Shown: in pieces, positions 8,954 to 17,535 of the stretch | Position numbering within the stretch: the first letter of the stretch is position 1 | Layout: every line of letters starts with the position of its first letter | Origin: an uncultured Microbacteriaceae bacterium | Lineage (GTDB): Bacteria; Actinomycetota; Actinomycetes; Actinomycetales; Microbacteriaceae | Length of the DNA stretch: 64,000 bases | NCBI GenBank assembly: GCA_947487835.1 | Contig: CANKXX010000001.1 | Coordinates: forward strand, 62,001 to 126,000 | Direction of reading: 5' to 3' | Notes under the pieces: model-generated | Databases searched by the model: none | What the model saw: the letters and a program-made list of their open reading frames with translations, nothing else | What the model was told of the DNA's origin: nothing | Translations under genes and position numbers: made by a program

Positions 8954-10462
8954 ATGCCGTTCTCCTCCGTGTCGCTCTCGTCCGCCTCCCCCTCCGACGT
9001 CGCAGCAGACGTCCTCGTGCTCGCCGTCGCGCCCGACGGCGCGGGGGTGTCGCTGCTCGGTCCCGCGAGCGCCGACGGATTCTCGGGTCTCGCCGGCGCG
9101 CTGTCTGCGCTCGGGGTCCGCGGAGGCGAGGACGAGCTGACCCGCCTGCAGGCCGACGGCGTCGCCGCCTCGTCGATCGCGCTCATCGGCGTCGGCTCCG
9201 CGCCCGTCACGGCGGACACCCTGCGCCACGCGGCGGGCTCGGCGGTGCGACAGCTGACCGGCGTCGATTCCGTGGCGCTCGCGCTGCCCGTCGACGGCGA
9301 CGGCGCGCTCGCGGCGGTGCTCGAGGGCGCGGCCATCGCCGGCTACTCCTACACCGACTACCGAGGCTCGTCGAAGAAGTCGACGAAGACCCCGGCTCCG
9401 CAGGTCACCGTCCTCGGCGGCGCCGACGGTCAGGAGGCGGAGGCTCTGCTCGCCCGCACCACGGCCGTGGCGGGCGCCGTGCACGCCGTCCGTGACCTCG
9501 TGAACACTCCCCCGCGGGACCTCCCGCCGGCCGCACTCGCCGACGCGGCCCAGGCGCACGCCTCCGGCCTCCCCGTCGAGGTGCGGGTGTGGGACGAGCA
9601 GGAGCTCGCGGCCGAGGGCTTCGGCGGCATCCTCGGCGTCGGCGCAGGCTCCACCCGGCCGCCCCGCCTCGTCAAGGTCAGCTACTCCCCCGAGGGCGCG
9701 ACGAAGCACCTCGCCCTCGTCGGCAAGGGCATCACGTTCGATTCCGGCGGCCTCTCCCTGAAGCCCGCCGTCCCCATGATCGGCATGAAGTTCGACATGA
9801 CGGGTGCGGCCACCGTGCTCGAGGTCGCGCTCGCCGTGGCCCGCCTCGGCCTGCCGCTGCGCGTGACCGCGTGGCTGTGCATCGCCGAGAACATGCCCTC
9901 CGGCAGCGCGATGCGCGTCGACGACGTGCTGACCATCCGCGGCGGCAAGACGGTGGAGGTGCTCAACACCGACGCGGAGGGCCGGCTGGTTCTCGCCGAC
10001 GGGCTCGTGGCCGCGAGCGAGGAGCGCCCCGACTACATCGTCGACGTCGCGACGCTCACCGGCGCGCAGATCGTGGCGCTCGGCTACCGCACCACCGGCG
10101 CGATGGGCGACGAGGCGTTCGTGGCCCAGGTCGCGGAGGCCGGCCGGCGGTCCGGCGAGGTCATCTGGCCGCTGCCGCTGCCCGGCGAGTTCCGTCCCCT
10201 GCTGAACTCCGACGTCGCCGACCTCGCCAACGCGAAGCCTGGCAACACGGCGGGCGGCATGCTGCTCGCGGGTACCTTCCTCAAGGAGTTCATCGGCACC
10301 ACCGGTGACGGCGAGGACGCCCCCCGCATCCCGTGGGCGCACCTCGACATCGCCGGCCCCTCGAACAACACCGGATCGCCCTACGGCTTCACCGGGAAGG
10401 GCCCGACGGGAGTCACCGTGCGGTCGCTGATCACCCTGGCCGAGGACATTTCACGCGCGTAG
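8954..10462 (+). CDS. pepA: Leucyl aminopeptidase (M17 family)
   Basis: A 502-residue cytosolic metallo-aminopeptidase that removes N-terminal residues from peptides. The C-terminal catalytic half has the M17 hallmarks: KGITFDSGGLSLKP (metal and substrate binding) and the signature NTDAEGRL. The N-terminal macro-like domain is poorly conserved, as in the family. The ATG at 8954 is preceded at 7 nt by TAGGCT, so it is probably leaderless. lpdA follows on the same strand after 97 nt but has its own ribosome site. Confidence 0.93.
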   Translation: MPFSSVSLSSASPSDVAADVLVLAVAPDGAGVSLLGPASADGFSGLAGALSALGVRGGEDELTRLQADGVAASSIALIGVGSAPVTADTLRHAAGSAVRQLTGVDSVALALPVDGDGALAAVLEGAAIAGYSYTDYRGSSKKSTKTPAPQVTVLGGADGQEAEALLARTTAVAGAVHAVRDLVNTPPRDLPPAALADAAQAHASGLPVEVRVWDEQELAAEGFGGILGVGAGSTRPPRLVKVSYSPEGATKHLALVGKGITFDSGGLSLKPAVPMIGMKFDMTGAATVLEVALAVARLGLPLRVTAWLCIAENMPSGSAMRVDDVLTIRGGKTVEVLNTDAEGRLVLADGLVAASEERPDYIVDVATLTGAQIVALGYRTTGAMGDEAFVAQVAEAGRRSGEVIWPLPLPGEFRPLLNSDVADLANAKPGNTAGGMLLAGTFLKEFIGTTGDGEDAPRIPWAHLDIAGPSNNTGSPYGFTGKGPTGVTVRSLITLAEDISRA

Positions 10463-10559
10463 TAGGCTCGTAACCGGCCCAAACATCACGGGTCGGATGA
10501 CGCGCCAGCGGTGGCGCCAGACGCATGCACAACCTGATGCAGACAAGGGAGTAACTCAA

Positions 10560-11933
10560 GTGTCGGAACAGAATTTTGACATTGTGGTGCTCGGCGGAGG
10601 AAGTGGTGGTTACGCGGCAGCGCTGCGCGCGAGCCAGCTCGGATTCACTGTCGGACTGATCGAGAAGAACAAGCTGGGCGGCACCTGTCTGCACTGGGGC
10701 TGCGTCCCCACCAAGGCGCTCCTGCACGCGGCCGAGCTGGCCGACGGCGCACGCGACTCCGCGAAGTACGGCATCACCGCCTCCTTCGACGGCGTGGACA
10801 TGCCGGCTCTCAGCGCGTACCGCACGGGCATCATCACGAGCAAGTTCAAGGGCCTGGTCGGGCTGATCAAGGCCCGCGGCATCACCGTCATCGAGGGTGA
10901 GGGCAAGCTCGTCGGCCCGAACACCGTCCAGGTCGGCGAGGACCGCATCGTCGGCAAGAACATCATCCTCGCGACGGGTTCCTACTCGCGCTCGCTGCCC
11001 GGCCTCGAGCTGGGTGGCCGCGTCATCACCTCCGAGCAGGCGCTCGAGCTCGACTACGTGCCGAAGCGCGTCGCCGTGCTCGGCGGCGGCGTGATCGGCG
11101 TGGAGTTCGCGAGCGTCTGGAAGTCCTTCGGCTCCGAGGTCACCATCATCGAGGCCCTCCCCCACCTCGTGCCCAACGAGGAGGAGAGCATCAGCAAGCA
11201 GCTGGAGCGCGCCTTCCGCAAGCGCGGCATCAACTTCTCGACGGGCGTCCGCTTCCAGAGCGTGACGCAGGACGACGAGGGCGTCGTCGTGACGCTGGAG
11301 AACGGCAAGACGGTCGAGGCGGAGCTCCTCCTCGTGGCCGTCGGCCGCGGCCCCGCGACCGCGGGTCTCGGCTTCGAGGAGGTCGGGGTGCAGATGGACC
11401 GCGGCTTCGTCCTCACCAACGAGCGACTCGCGACGAACGTGCCCGGCGTCTACGCCGTCGGCGACATCGTCCCCGGCCTGCAGCTGGCCCACCGCGGCTT
11501 CCAGCAGGGCATCTTCGTCGCCGAGGAGATCGCGGGGCACAACCCGCAGATCGTCGAGGACGTCAACATCCCCAAGGTCACCTACTGCGACCCGGAGATC
11601 GCCTCCGTCGGCTACACCGAGGCCAAGGCCGCCGCGAAGTACGGCGCCGACAAGGTCTCCACCTACGAGTACAACCTCGGTGGCAACGCCCGCAGCTCCA
11701 TCATCGGCACGGCCGGCTTCGTGAAGGTCGTCCGGGTCAACGACGGCCCCGTCGTGGGAGTCCACATGATCGGCGCCCGCATGGGCGAGCAGATCGGCGA
11801 GGCGCAGCTCATCGTGAACTGGGAGGCGTACCCCGAGGACGTCGCCGGCCTCATCCACGCCCACCCCACCCAGAACGAGACGCTGGGCGAGGCGCACCTC
11901 GCGCTGTCCGGCTTCCCCCTGCACGCGCTGTAA
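10560..11933 (+). CDS. lpdA: Dihydrolipoamide dehydrogenase (E3)
   Basis: A 457-residue flavoprotein that reoxidises the dihydrolipoyl arm of the pyruvate and 2-oxoglutarate dehydrogenase complexes, passing electrons to NAD. Seen are the FAD-binding GGGSGG (12-17), the redox disulfide GGTCLHWGCVP (Cys43, Cys48), the NAD-binding GGGVIGVEFAS and the C-terminal His435/Glu440 pair in HPTQNE. The GTG at 10560 follows AAGGGAG at 10545-10551. The E2 gene follows after 68 nt, making a complex-specific pair. The E1 gene aceE is at 44.9 kb. Confidence 0.96.
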   Translation: MSEQNFDIVVLGGGSGGYAAALRASQLGFTVGLIEKNKLGGTCLHWGCVPTKALLHAAELADGARDSAKYGITASFDGVDMPALSAYRTGIITSKFKGLVGLIKARGITVIEGEGKLVGPNTVQVGEDRIVGKNIILATGSYSRSLPGLELGGRVITSEQALELDYVPKRVAVLGGGVIGVEFASVWKSFGSEVTIIEALPHLVPNEEESISKQLERAFRKRGINFSTGVRFQSVTQDDEGVVVTLENGKTVEAELLLVAVGRGPATAGLGFEEVGVQMDRGFVLTNERLATNVPGVYAVGDIVPGLQLAHRGFQQGIFVAEEIAGHNPQIVEDVNIPKVTYCDPEIASVGYTEAKAAAKYGADKVSTYEYNLGGNARSSIIGTAGFVKVVRVNDGPVVGVHMIGARMGEQIGEAQLIVNWEAYPEDVAGLIHAHPTQNETLGEAHLALSGFPLHAL

Positions 11934-12001
11934 TCCAGAAGTCGGCACGGACCCAACAGGAACGACAGTCGCGCACGACGCGGCTAGAGGAGACATAACC
12001 A

Positions 12002-13528
12002 ATGAGCGAATCCGTCAACCTTCCCGCACTCGGCGAGAGTGTCACCGAGGGTACGGTCACCCGCTGGCTGAAGAACGTGGGCGACTCCGTCGAGGTCGAC
12101 GAGCCCCTGCTCGAGGTGTCGACGGACAAGGTGGACACCGAGATCCCGTCGCCTGTTGCGGGCGTGGTCGAGGAGATCCTCGTGCAGGAGGACGAGACCG
12201 TCGAGGTCGGCACCGCCCTCGTGCGCATCGGTGACGGATCCGGCGCGAGCGACGCCGGTGCGGCGCCTGCCGCCGAGGAGCCCGCCGCGGCGGAGCCCGC
12301 TGCCGAGGAGCCCGCACCCACGGAGGAGCCCGCACCCGCGGAGGAGCCCGCGCCCGCCGCGGAGGAGACGCCCGCTCAGGAGACGCCCGCCGCCGAGGAG
12401 CAGCCGGAAGAGGCTGTCGTGCCCTCCAACTACGCGGAGCCCGGCGATCCGGTGCCCGCCCCGGCCGAGCCCGAGCCGGCACCCGCCGCCGAGCAGGAGC
12501 AGCCCGCCGCCGCCGAGCAGCCCATGCCCGCCGCTCCGGCCGCGCCCTCCGCTCCCCCCGCGCCCGCAGCAGCGCCCGCGCCCGCCGCCCCCGCTGAGGC
12601 CGCATCCGGTGGCTCGAATGCCGGCTACGTGACCCCGCTCGTGCGCAAGCTCGCCAACGAGAAGGGCGTCGACCTCTCCGGCATTTCCGGCACCGGTGTC
12701 GGTGGCCGCATCCGCAAGGAGGACGTGCTGGCCGCGGCCGAGAAGGCCTCCGCCCCCGCCGAGGTGGCTCCCGCGACCGCGAAGCCCGCCGTCGTCGAGA
12801 TCTCGCCGCTGCGCGGAACGACCGTCAAGATGTCCCGCCTGCGCAAGGTCGTGGCGGACCGCGCGGTCAAGTCCATGCAGGCGTCGGCGCAGCTCACCTC
12901 AGTCGTCGAGGTGGACGTGACGAAGGTCGCGGAGTTCCGCACCTTGGTCAAGGACCGCTTCGCCAAGGAGACCGGCTCTAAGCTGTCGTTCCTGCCGTTC
13001 TTCGCCCTCGCGGCGACGGAGGCGCTGAAGTCGTACCCCATCGTGAACGCGACGATCGACGTCGAGAACAGCAGCATCGTCTACCCCGACCACGAGAACA
13101 TCAGCATCGCGGTCGACACCGAGCGCGGCCTGCTGACCCCCGTGGTGAAGAACGCGGGCGACAAGAACCTCGCCGACTTCGCCAAGGAGATCGCGGACCT
13201 CGCGGCCCGCACCCGGGACAACAAGCTCACCCCGGACGAGCTCGCCGGCGGTACCTTCACGCTGACCAACACCGGGTCGCGCGGCGCGCTGTTCGACACG
13301 CCCGTCGTCTTCCTGCCGCAGGTCGCCATCCTCGGCACCGGTACGGTCGTCAAGCGCCCCGTCGTGATCTCGCAGGGCGGCGTCGACGCGATCGCCGTGC
13401 GCTCCATGGTGTACCTGGCCCTCTCCTACGACCACCGCATCGTGGACGGCGCCGACGCGGCCCGCTTCCTCGTGCAGGTCAAGAACCGCCTCGAGGCGGG
13501 CGACTTCACCGCCGACCTGGGCATCTAG
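12002..13528 (+). CDS. sucB: Dihydrolipoyllysine acyltransferase E2 (AceF/SucB type)
   Basis: A 508-residue core subunit of a 2-oxoacid dehydrogenase complex. One lipoyl domain (1-78) has its lipoylated Lys at 43 (STDKVDTE). A long linker rich in Ala, Pro and Glu (about 79-205) follows, then a peripheral subunit-binding domain (about 209-246, [16 protein letters not shown]). The catalytic domain (about 270-508) holds the active-site motif DHRIVDG (His478, Asp482). In actinobacteria this E2 can serve both pyruvate and 2-oxoglutarate complexes, so the substrate is not fixed by sequence; the symbol follows usual annotation. The ATG at 12002 follows AGAGGAG. It forms an operon with lpdA. Confidence 0.93.
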   Translation: MSESVNLPALGESVTEGTVTRWLKNVGDSVEVDEPLLEVSTDKVDTEIPSPVAGVVEEILVQEDETVEVGTALVRIGDGSGASDAGAAPAAEEPAAAEPAAEEPAPTEEPAPAEEPAPAAEETPAQETPAAEEQPEEAVVPSNYAEPGDPVPAPAEPEPAPAAEQEQPAAAEQPMPAAPAAPSAPPAPAAAPAPAAPAEAASGGSNAGYVTPLVRKLANEKGVDLSGISGTGVGGRIRKEDVLAAAEKASAPAEVAPATAKPAVVEISPLRGTTVKMSRLRKVVADRAVKSMQASAQLTSVVEVDVTKVAEFRTLVKDRFAKETGSKLSFLPFFALAATEALKSYPIVNATIDVENSSIVYPDHENISIAVDTERGLLTPVVKNAGDKNLADFAKEIADLAARTRDNKLTPDELAGGTFTLTNTGSRGALFDTPVVFLPQVAILGTGTVVKRPVVISQGGVDAIAVRSMVYLALSYDHRIVDGADAARFLVQVKNRLEAGDFTADLGI

Positions 13529-13565
13529 CACCCCGCCCTGATGCGAGAGCCCGGTTCGCCCGGTC

Positions 13566-15260
13566 TCACAGCACGTCGCGAATGCGCCACCCGGCCTCGC
13601 TCCTGATCATCAGGAGCGAGGCCGTCGGCGTATCCGGGCCTGCAGCGCCGAGCAGCGCGGCGGGAACGGCCACGATGGCGGTGCCGCCCATCCGCTCGAC
13701 CAGGACCGGTGGATCCCCTTCGGAATGGCCGGGAGGGCCGGGAGGGCCGGAAGGTTCGGGTGCTCCGGGCGCCGGACCTGCGGTGATGCCGTCCCCGACG
13801 GCTGCGTGCGGTCCGCCCGCACGCTCCACCTCCGCGAGGTCGGCCGAAAGGGCGACGGACCCGGGCTGGTCGACGCCGTCCAGGCACGCCGCCGATCGGA
13901 GCCGGATGCACTCGGCCCGCAGCCGGAGCAGCCCGGCCGCCGCTGCCACGGGGTCGTCGCCCGCGATCGCAGCCTGTAGCGCCACGGCGTCCGCCGACTC
14001 TGTGACCTCCGGTGCAGGAGCGGCCGGAGCCGGGGTCGAGGCCGCCGCGGAGGCGGGCAGCGACACCGGCCCGTCCGGCGACTCCGCAGCCGGCGCCGCG
14101 TCCATCAGCAAGAGGGCTGCCGTGAGGACGGCGGCCGCGACGGCCAGACCGGCGGCCACCCATACGGGGCGCCGCACCCTGCGCGACCCCGCTCGGATGC
14201 GCGCGAGCGCGTCCCGCGGGTGCCCATCCGGCACGCCGGCGGTGACGCTTCTGTGCCGCCCCGTGGTGCGTCCCTGTCTCTCTTCGGCCGCCAGTACTGC
14301 GCCGGATCGACCGGACGTGGACGGGCCTGCGCCGCCGGGAGGCGCCAGGGCGACCGGGAGGGGCTCGGCGAAGTCGAACAGGGCGTCGGCCAACCGCTCC
14401 GCGGTGTCCGCGCTCCCTCGCTCGGTCTCCGCTCGCAGCGCCGCGGCGAGGCGTGCGCCACCCTCGACGCGGGCGAGCACGGCATCGGCAACCATGGCGA
14501 ATCGGCGCAGATCGGCGACCACGGCCGGCGTCGCCGCGAGGCGCCCCGGACCGGGCGGTCTCCCCCGGTCGTCCAGCAGCCCGACGCCGTGGCCCCAGCC
14601 CGTGAGCACCGGTGCGCCTGTCCCGTCGAACAGCACGGACGACAGGCGCAGCCCGCCGTGGGTGAAGCCGGCGCGGTGCATGCTCGCCAGGCCCTCCAGA
14701 ACCGGCGCGAGCACGGTCACCGCCTCGCCCGCCCGGATGCTGCGGCGTTCGTCGAGCAGGGCGGACAGCGAGCCGCCGTCGCACCGCCCGAGCAGCAGGC
14801 ACACCGGACCGTCGGCCAGACGCGCGACGTCCAGGAGGCGGACCACGTGCGGTGACACCGCCGCGGACAGGGCGGCCAGTTCACGGTCGATGCTCCCCGG
14901 GTCCGTGTCTCGAGGGAACACCTTGAGCGCCACCTCCGCGGGAAGACCGAAGGCGTCGGGATCCAGGTCGGCACCGGACCCGGCGTCGGCGGTCGCGAAT
15001 GCTGTCGTCGTCGTCGCCGCGGCAGGCGCGGCCCACGCGGGGAGGCGGCCGAGGTAGACGTCGGCCCGGCTGCCGCGACCGAGCAGTCGCAGGACGCGGT
15101 AGCCGCCGATCAGGTGGTCGTCGTCATCGCTCAGCCGGAAGGGGTCGTGCGGCGGCCCGGGGAGCGGTCGACCCGCCAGCTCGACCAGCGTCTCGGCGGG
15201 ACTGCGCCCTCCCGCACCGTCGTCGGACCCCGCTCGCCGCCTCCGTCGCACACCCCTCAT
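13566..15260 (-). CDS. Membrane-anchored Ser/Thr pseudokinase
   Basis: A 564-residue protein with a kinase-like domain (about 50-300), one membrane helix (about 366-386) and a Pro/Ala/Ser-rich outer domain of about 175 residues. It keeps a glycine-loop (LGRGSRADVYLG), Lys113 in VALKVF and Glu127. Catalytic residues are missing: the HGD/HRD loop reads THGGLRLSSVL, with the Asp replaced by Gly203 and the loop Asn by Ser208, and DFG reads G221-W-G. Phosphotransfer is therefore unlikely; a scaffold or sensor role is inferred. The ATG at 15260 starts MRGVRRRRR; longer in-frame starts exist but look unnatural. It lies convergent to sucB and divergent from the DUF4191 gene. Confidence 0.8.
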   Translation of the reverse strand: MRGVRRRRRAGSDDGAGGRSPAETLVELAGRPLPGPPHDPFRLSDDDDHLIGGYRVLRLLGRGSRADVYLGRLPAWAAPAAATTTTAFATADAGSGADLDPDAFGLPAEVALKVFPRDTDPGSIDRELAALSAAVSPHVVRLLDVARLADGPVCLLLGRCDGGSLSALLDERRSIRAGEAVTVLAPVLEGLASMHRAGFTHGGLRLSSVLFDGTGAPVLTGWGHGVGLLDDRGRPPGPGRLAATPAVVADLRRFAMVADAVLARVEGGARLAAALRAETERGSADTAERLADALFDFAEPLPVALAPPGGAGPSTSGRSGAVLAAEERQGRTTGRHRSVTAGVPDGHPRDALARIRAGSRRVRRPVWVAAGLAVAAAVLTAALLLMDAAPAAESPDGPVSLPASAAASTPAPAAPAPEVTESADAVALQAAIAGDDPVAAAAGLLRLRAECIRLRSAACLDGVDQPGSVALSADLAEVERAGGPHAAVGDGITAGPAPGAPEPSGPPGPPGHSEGDPPVLVERMGGTAIVAVPAALLGAAGPDTPTASLLMIRSEAGWRIRDVL

Positions 15261-15414
15261 AGCAGCAGTCAAGCGGGAGGTCGCGGCCGGTCGGCGGCGT
15301 CCGCCTCCGGTCGTGCACCCACCGCCTCGACCGCCGGGTGGGAGCGAGAGGCGGGCGCATCCGGGTCCCGGGTATCCGGTCCGAGGCGCCGTCGCCGACC
15401 GGTATCCTGGAGCC

Positions 15415-16125
15415 ATGGCACGTGCCCAAGCCTCCCCCGCCTCTCCCGCCAAGGAACCCGGCCGCATCAAGCAGATGCTGCAGGTCTTCCAGATGACCCG
15501 CCGCTACGACAAGTCGTCGGTCTGGTGGATGGCCCTCGGCTTCTTCGGCCCGATCATCGTCGCCGTGCTGCTGTCGATTTTCGTCGGCGGCGGCGTGCTC
15601 GCGATCATCCTCTACATCATCACCGGCATCCTCGCCGGCATGCTGCTGTTCCTCATCATCCTCGGCCGCAAGGCGGAGAAGGCGGCGTACTCGCAGCTCA
15701 AGGGCCAGCCGGGCGCCGTGGGCGTCGTGCTGCGCAGCTCGCTCAAGCGCGGCTGGCGCGGCAGCGAGATGCCCGTCGCGGTCAACGGCCGCACCCAGGA
15801 CGCGGTCTACCGCGCCGTGGGTCGTGGTGGCGTCGTGCTGATCGGCGAGGGACCCAAGAACCGCACCAAGCGGATGCTCGAAGACGAGCGGCGTAAGGTG
15901 CAGCGCGTGCTCCCCAATGTTCCCGTCGGCTTCGTGACCGTCGGCCCCGACCCGGACTCCGTCGAGCTGCACAAGCTCGCCGGGTCGCTGCGTCGCTTCA
16001 AGAAGACGCTCACGAAGACCGAGATCCTCGCCGTCAGCAATCGTCTGGACAGCCTCGGACAGAGCTCGATGCCCATCCCCAAGGGCGTCGATCCGTTCAA
16101 GGTCCGCGCCCAGCGACCGCGGTGA
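15415..16125 (+). CDS. DUF4191 membrane protein
   Basis: A 236-residue protein of the actinobacterial DUF4191 family. Two adjacent hydrophobic helices (about 42-85) follow a short cytoplasmic N-terminus. The C-terminal two thirds are soluble and basic. Function is unknown. In many actinobacteria the family sits between lipoate genes and glnA; here the RDD gene and glnA follow but lipA and lipB are absent. TATCCT at 15403-15408, 6 nt before the ATG, suggests a leaderless start. The J-domain gene follows after 20 nt. Confidence 0.88.
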   Translation: MARAQASPASPAKEPGRIKQMLQVFQMTRRYDKSSVWWMALGFFGPIIVAVLLSIFVGGGVLAIILYIITGILAGMLLFLIILGRKAEKAAYSQLKGQPGAVGVVLRSSLKRGWRGSEMPVAVNGRTQDAVYRAVGRGGVVLIGEGPKNRTKRMLEDERRKVQRVLPNVPVGFVTVGPDPDSVELHKLAGSLRRFKKTLTKTEILAVSNRLDSLGQSSMPIPKGVDPFKVRAQRPR

Positions 16126-16145
16126 TCTGACCCGCGAGCCGTGCC

Positions 16146-16892
16146 ATGACGCGCGAGCAGGCGGCTGCACTCCTCGGGCTGGGCGATGTCGCCTCACGCT
16201 CGGACATCCTGCACGCCTTCTCGCGCAACGCGAGGCTCACCCACCCAGATCTGCTGCCCGATCCCACCCCCGAGGCCGTCCGGGCCGCGAACGAGCGCTT
16301 CATCCAGCTCACCACCGCCCGCGACCTCCTGCTCTCGGCCCCCGCCCCCGGTGAGGCGGCGCGTGATGCTCGCGCCGCATCGGCCGGCACCTCGGCCGGT
16401 ACGGAGGCCCGCTCCGGCGACACGATCCCGGACCCCGGCTCCGGCGACCCGACCGACGCGCCGGCGCCCCGCGTCGCCTACGTCTATCAGGGCCCGGGCC
16501 GCAAGAAGCGGCACGGCATGGGATCGTCCATCGCCACGGTCATCGCGCTCGCGCTCGTGCTCGTGTCGGTCGTGAGCTGGCAGGACGCCTGGCGCATCGA
16601 CCTCCTCGGTGCGGCCGAGCGCGACCTGACGGCCGAGACGGTCGTCACCGCCGTCACCGATCCACTCGCCGACCGCGCAGGCTGCGCCGGCAGCGGAGCC
16701 TGCGTCGTCCTCGACCTCACGACACCCGAGGACTGCATCAGCGCATCTGCGCGCTTCGAGGTGACGCCGACCGGATCCGGTGAGCCGACGACCGAGACGC
16801 GGGAGCTGAGCGGGCTGCGGGCGGGCGTGCCCGTGGTGGTCGCGTTCCCGGGCAGGCGGGCCGAGCTGCTGTTCCTCGGCTGCGGCGAGTAG
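16146..16892 (+). CDS. J-domain membrane protein
   Basis: A 248-residue protein starting with a short J-domain-like region (about 1-60) that carries the HPD tripeptide (residues 33-35, in LTHPDLLPD) needed for stimulating Hsp70. A Gly/Ala/Pro-rich linker, one membrane helix (about 125-144) and an outer C-terminal domain of about 100 residues with four cysteines (CAGSGAC, EDC, LGCGE) follow. Disulfides are likely. It probably recruits DnaK to the membrane; the partner is unknown. It is transcribed with the DUF4191 gene and convergent with the RDD gene. Confidence 0.72.
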   Translation: MTREQAAALLGLGDVASRSDILHAFSRNARLTHPDLLPDPTPEAVRAANERFIQLTTARDLLLSAPAPGEAARDARAASAGTSAGTEARSGDTIPDPGSGDPTDAPAPRVAYVYQGPGRKKRHGMGSSIATVIALALVLVSVVSWQDAWRIDLLGAAERDLTAETVVTAVTDPLADRAGCAGSGACVVLDLTTPEDCISASARFEVTPTGSGEPTTETRELSGLRAGVPVVVAFPGRRAELLFLGCGE

Positions 16893-16967
16893 CGCGGCCG
16901 TTCCCGCCGTCCGATCCCGCGACCGGTCCCCCGGCACGCCGGAAGCCGGCGGCGACCAGCGGCGGGA

Positions 16968-17396
16968 CTAGCGGCGGACCAGCACCGTGCCGGAGAAGAC
17001 GTCGTGCAGGCCGCGCTGGTCGCTGTTCCAGATCAGGGCGGGGATCAGCAGGCAGAGCAGGGCCGTGCGCAGGATCGGGCGCCAGACGCCGCAGTGCTCG
17101 CCCTGCAGGGTGACCAGCCGCATGCCGAGCAGGAGGTGACCGACGCCGCCGCCGAGGGTGATCAGGAGCACGATCTGCTCAGCCGCAAAGATCGCGAGCG
17201 AGGCGAACTCGACCCCGAAGAAGAACACCCACGAGATGATCGCGCAGAGCAGCAGGTCGATCGAGATGGCCGCGATGCGGCGCCCGGCCCGGGCCACCGA
17301 ACCCCGGCCCTCCTGCGGCAGACCGAGGCGCCAGCCGGGCCAGAGATTGCCGGCGGGATCGCCGTGCGGGACTGAGGACGGGGTCGCTTCGGGCAC
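16968..17396 (-). CDS. RDD family membrane protein
   Basis: A 142-residue protein with the RDD signature (RRIAAISIDLLL) and about three membrane helices. The family is widespread and mostly uncharacterised; some members affect ion or osmotic balance. The gene is divergent from glnA, an arrangement common in actinobacteria. The minus-strand hexamer TAGACT at 17403-17408 sits 6 nt before the GTG start, so it is leaderless. The GlnR-type site upstream could therefore control it together with glnA. Confidence 0.85.
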   Translation of the reverse strand: MPEATPSSVPHGDPAGNLWPGWRLGLPQEGRGSVARAGRRIAAISIDLLLCAIISWVFFFGVEFASLAIFAAEQIVLLITLGGGVGHLLLGMRLVTLQGEHCGVWRPILRTALLCLLIPALIWNSDQRGLHDVFSGTVLVRR

Positions 17397-17424
17397 CAGG
17401 CGAGTCTAGATCGGCACGCCGCTC

Positions 17425-17462
17425 GTAACATGGCGGAAACATGAGGGAAAGAACGGGGTAAC
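17425..17462. promoter_or_regulatory. GlnR-type nitrogen operator between divergent promoters
   Basis: Four pentamers are spaced by exactly 6 nt: GTAAC (17425-17429), GAAAC (17436-17440), GAAAG (17447-17451) and GTAAC (17458-17462). This matches the actinobacterial GlnR box pattern (gTnAC-n6-GaAAc repeated). It ends 10 nt before the glnA -10 candidate TAGGGT (17473-17478) and covers the -35 zone of the divergent RDD promoter. GlnR itself is not in the window. Confidence 0.75.
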
Positions 17463-17472
17463 CGGGCCTCGG

Positions 17473-17478
17473 TAGGGT
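17473..17478 (+). promoter_or_regulatory. Candidate glnA -10 element
   Basis: TAGGGT lies downstream of the GlnR-type box and would give a leader of about 50 nt before the glnA ATG. No clear -35 is seen, as expected for an activator-dependent promoter. Confidence 0.45.
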
Positions 17479-17535
17479 CGGATCCGGCTGTGTACGACAG
17501 TCGCCTCGTTCTACAACCCCTTTGGAGCTCATCAC

